A stretch of DNA of 7,734 bases, taken from Actinomycetota bacterium (GTDB taxonomy: Bacteria; Actinomycetota; Actinomycetes; S36-B12; UBA5976). The notes under the pieces were generated by a model. It made no database searches. It was not told where the DNA came from and saw only the letters and a list, made by a program, of their open reading frames with translations. Positions 7,262 through 7,734 of the stretch are shown here, piece by piece; within the stretch, counting starts at the first letter, position 1; the number at the start of each line of letters is the position of its first letter. The position numbers and the translations under genes were made by a program. The DNA lies in NCBI GenBank assembly GCA_005789325.1, contig SXYE01000047.1, positions 1 through 7,734 on the forward strand, given 5' to 3'.

Positions 7262-7692
7262 TAAAAGTCTTTGTTCTTAATGGACCAAATATTCAACGCC
7301 TTGGTACCCGAGAGCCAGAAATTTATGGAAAAGACACTTTTGAAGATTTAATGAATGTTTGTATCGATTTTGGGAAGCAAAATGATTTCGAAATTGATTT
7401 TCGTCAAACCGATGATGAAGCAACAATTATTAAGTGGCTGCATGAAGCAAGTGACAATAAAATCCCCGTTATCATTAATCCAGCAGCCTTTACTCACTAC
7501 AGCTATGCCATGCGAGATGCTGCAGCTATGCACACAGCACCACTAATTGAGGTTCATATTTCAAATCCGCAAGCAAGAGAAGAGTTTCGTCATTTCAGTG
7601 TGTTAGCCGGTGTTGCTGATGGAGCAATTGCTGGTTTTGGAATTGATAGCTACCGCTTAGCTTTGAGTGCCTTAAAAAAACTAATTAAGTAA
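7258..7692 (+). CDS. aroQ: Type II 3-dehydroquinate dehydratase
   Basis: Reversible dehydration of 3-dehydroquinate to 3-dehydroshikimate (step 3) by the class II, non-Schiff-base enzyme, a cytoplasmic dodecamer in known members. 144 residues from the chosen ATG, standard for the family. The N-terminal signature is LNGPNIQRLGTREPEIYG (7-24) with the flexible-loop Arg18 and catalytic Tyr23. RQTDDEATIIKWLHEA (49-64) follows. INPAAFTHYSYAMRDA (73-88) carries N74 and H80; IEVHISN (97-103) carries E98 and H100; REEFRHFS (107-114) carries R111. These sit one residue below the M. tuberculosis positions as recalled (R19, Y24, N75, H81, E99, H101, R112). The usual THTSVA is THYSYA here, a mild substitution next to the active-site His. 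An in-frame ATG 18 nt upstream is rejected because its extra six residues are not conserved and it lacks an SD. Confidence 0.96.
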   Translation: MIKVFVLNGPNIQRLGTREPEIYGKDTFEDLMNVCIDFGKQNDFEIDFRQTDDEATIIKWLHEASDNKIPVIINPAAFTHYSYAMRDAAAMHTAPLIEVHISNPQAREEFRHFSVLAGVADGAIAGFGIDSYRLALSALKKLIK

Positions 7693-7712
7693 ATCTTTAT
7701 GCCAGATTACTT
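7687..7712 (+). other. Imperfect inverted repeat across the aroQ stop and next start
   Basis: AAGTAAATCT (7687-7696) can pair with AGATTACTT (7704-7712): 9 base pairs with one bulged A and a 7-nt loop, TTATGCC. The left arm contains the aroQ stop codon and the loop holds the ATG (7699-7701) of the next gene. It is AT-rich and no T-run follows, so it is not a terminator. A role in exposing the start codon is conjecture. Confidence 0.3.
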
Positions 7713-7734
7713 AGCCAGGCGAAACTCACTTCGA
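7699..7734 (+). CDS. Start of a further gene, probably Xaa-Pro aminopeptidase (M24 family), truncated by window end
   Basis: An ATG 6 nt after the aroQ stop opens a frame of twelve codons that runs off the window, beginning MPDYLARRNSLR. A short polar start with a Y-x-x-R-R pattern resembles the N-termini of bacterial proline peptidases (PepP/PepQ type). In Actinobacteria a gene of this type usually follows aroQ and precedes efp. Twelve residues cannot prove the family, so the call rests mainly on gene order. No SD is visible upstream; initiation is probably coupled to aroQ termination. Confidence 0.5.
   Translation, partial: MPDYLARRNSLR

Noticed and set aside
7674..7680. A7 run near the aroQ end as a frameshift site or terminator part
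   Set aside because: It encodes the normal Lys-Lys near the C-terminus; no downstream frame extends usefully, and A7 runs also occur inside other genes here (e.g. aroE, aroB) without consequence.

Overview
The window is a single densely packed block of ten genes, all on the + strand: 3' part of alaS, ruvX, mltG, aroE, an A24-family prepilin peptidase, aroC, aroK, aroB, aroQ, and the first twelve codons of a further gene that is probably an Xaa-Pro (M24) peptidase. No RNA gene, mobile element, CRISPR array or long repeat was seen. The longest stretch without a recognised gene is 42 bases (4444-4485).

Organism: the order alaS-ruvX-mltG-aroE-(prepilin peptidase)-aroC-aroK-aroB-aroQ-(pepP/pepQ, then efp and nusB) is, from memory, the classic actinobacterial arrangement; Mycobacterium tuberculosis has the same backbone around Rv2555c-Rv2533c, with extra genes inserted. 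The proteins also have actinobacterial-style variants: GGGATTDLAGF in AroB, SGLEMLLHQ in AroE, and AroK active-site residues at M. tuberculosis numbering. GC is only about 37-40% in hand-counted lines, and genes abut or overlap at nearly every junction. This fits a streamlined low-GC planktonic actinobacterium (for example a Nanopelagicales/acI-like lineage) better than a high-GC soil relative. The lineage is inference; the phylum is fairly safe.

Layout: 1-1620 is translation (alanyl-tRNA synthetase). 1629-3173 holds ruvX (pre-16S rRNA processing family) and mltG (peptidoglycan transglycosylase). 3174-7692 is the shikimate block, with five of the seven pathway enzymes: AroB (step 2), AroQ (3), AroE (4), AroK (5) and AroC (7). 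DAHP synthase (step 1) and EPSP synthase (AroA, step 6) are absent and must be encoded elsewhere. A small membrane prepilin peptidase sits between aroE and aroC.

Junctions: alaS/ruvX gap 8 nt; ruvX/mltG and mltG/aroE abut as TAA|ATG; aroE/prepilin peptidase gap 13 nt; prepilin peptidase/aroC gap 42 nt; aroC/aroK gap 2 nt; aroK/aroB overlap by 1 nt (TAGTG); aroB/aroQ overlap by 4 nt (ATGA); aroQ to the next gene 6 nt. This indicates one co-transcribed, translationally coupled unit. No convincing internal promoter or terminator was found. I see no unknown defence or mobile system. The points most worth a second look are the minimal prepilin peptidase embedded in the aro operon, a possible 8-codon leader ORF overlapping the aroC start, and a small inverted repeat that places the last gene's start codon in a hairpin loop.
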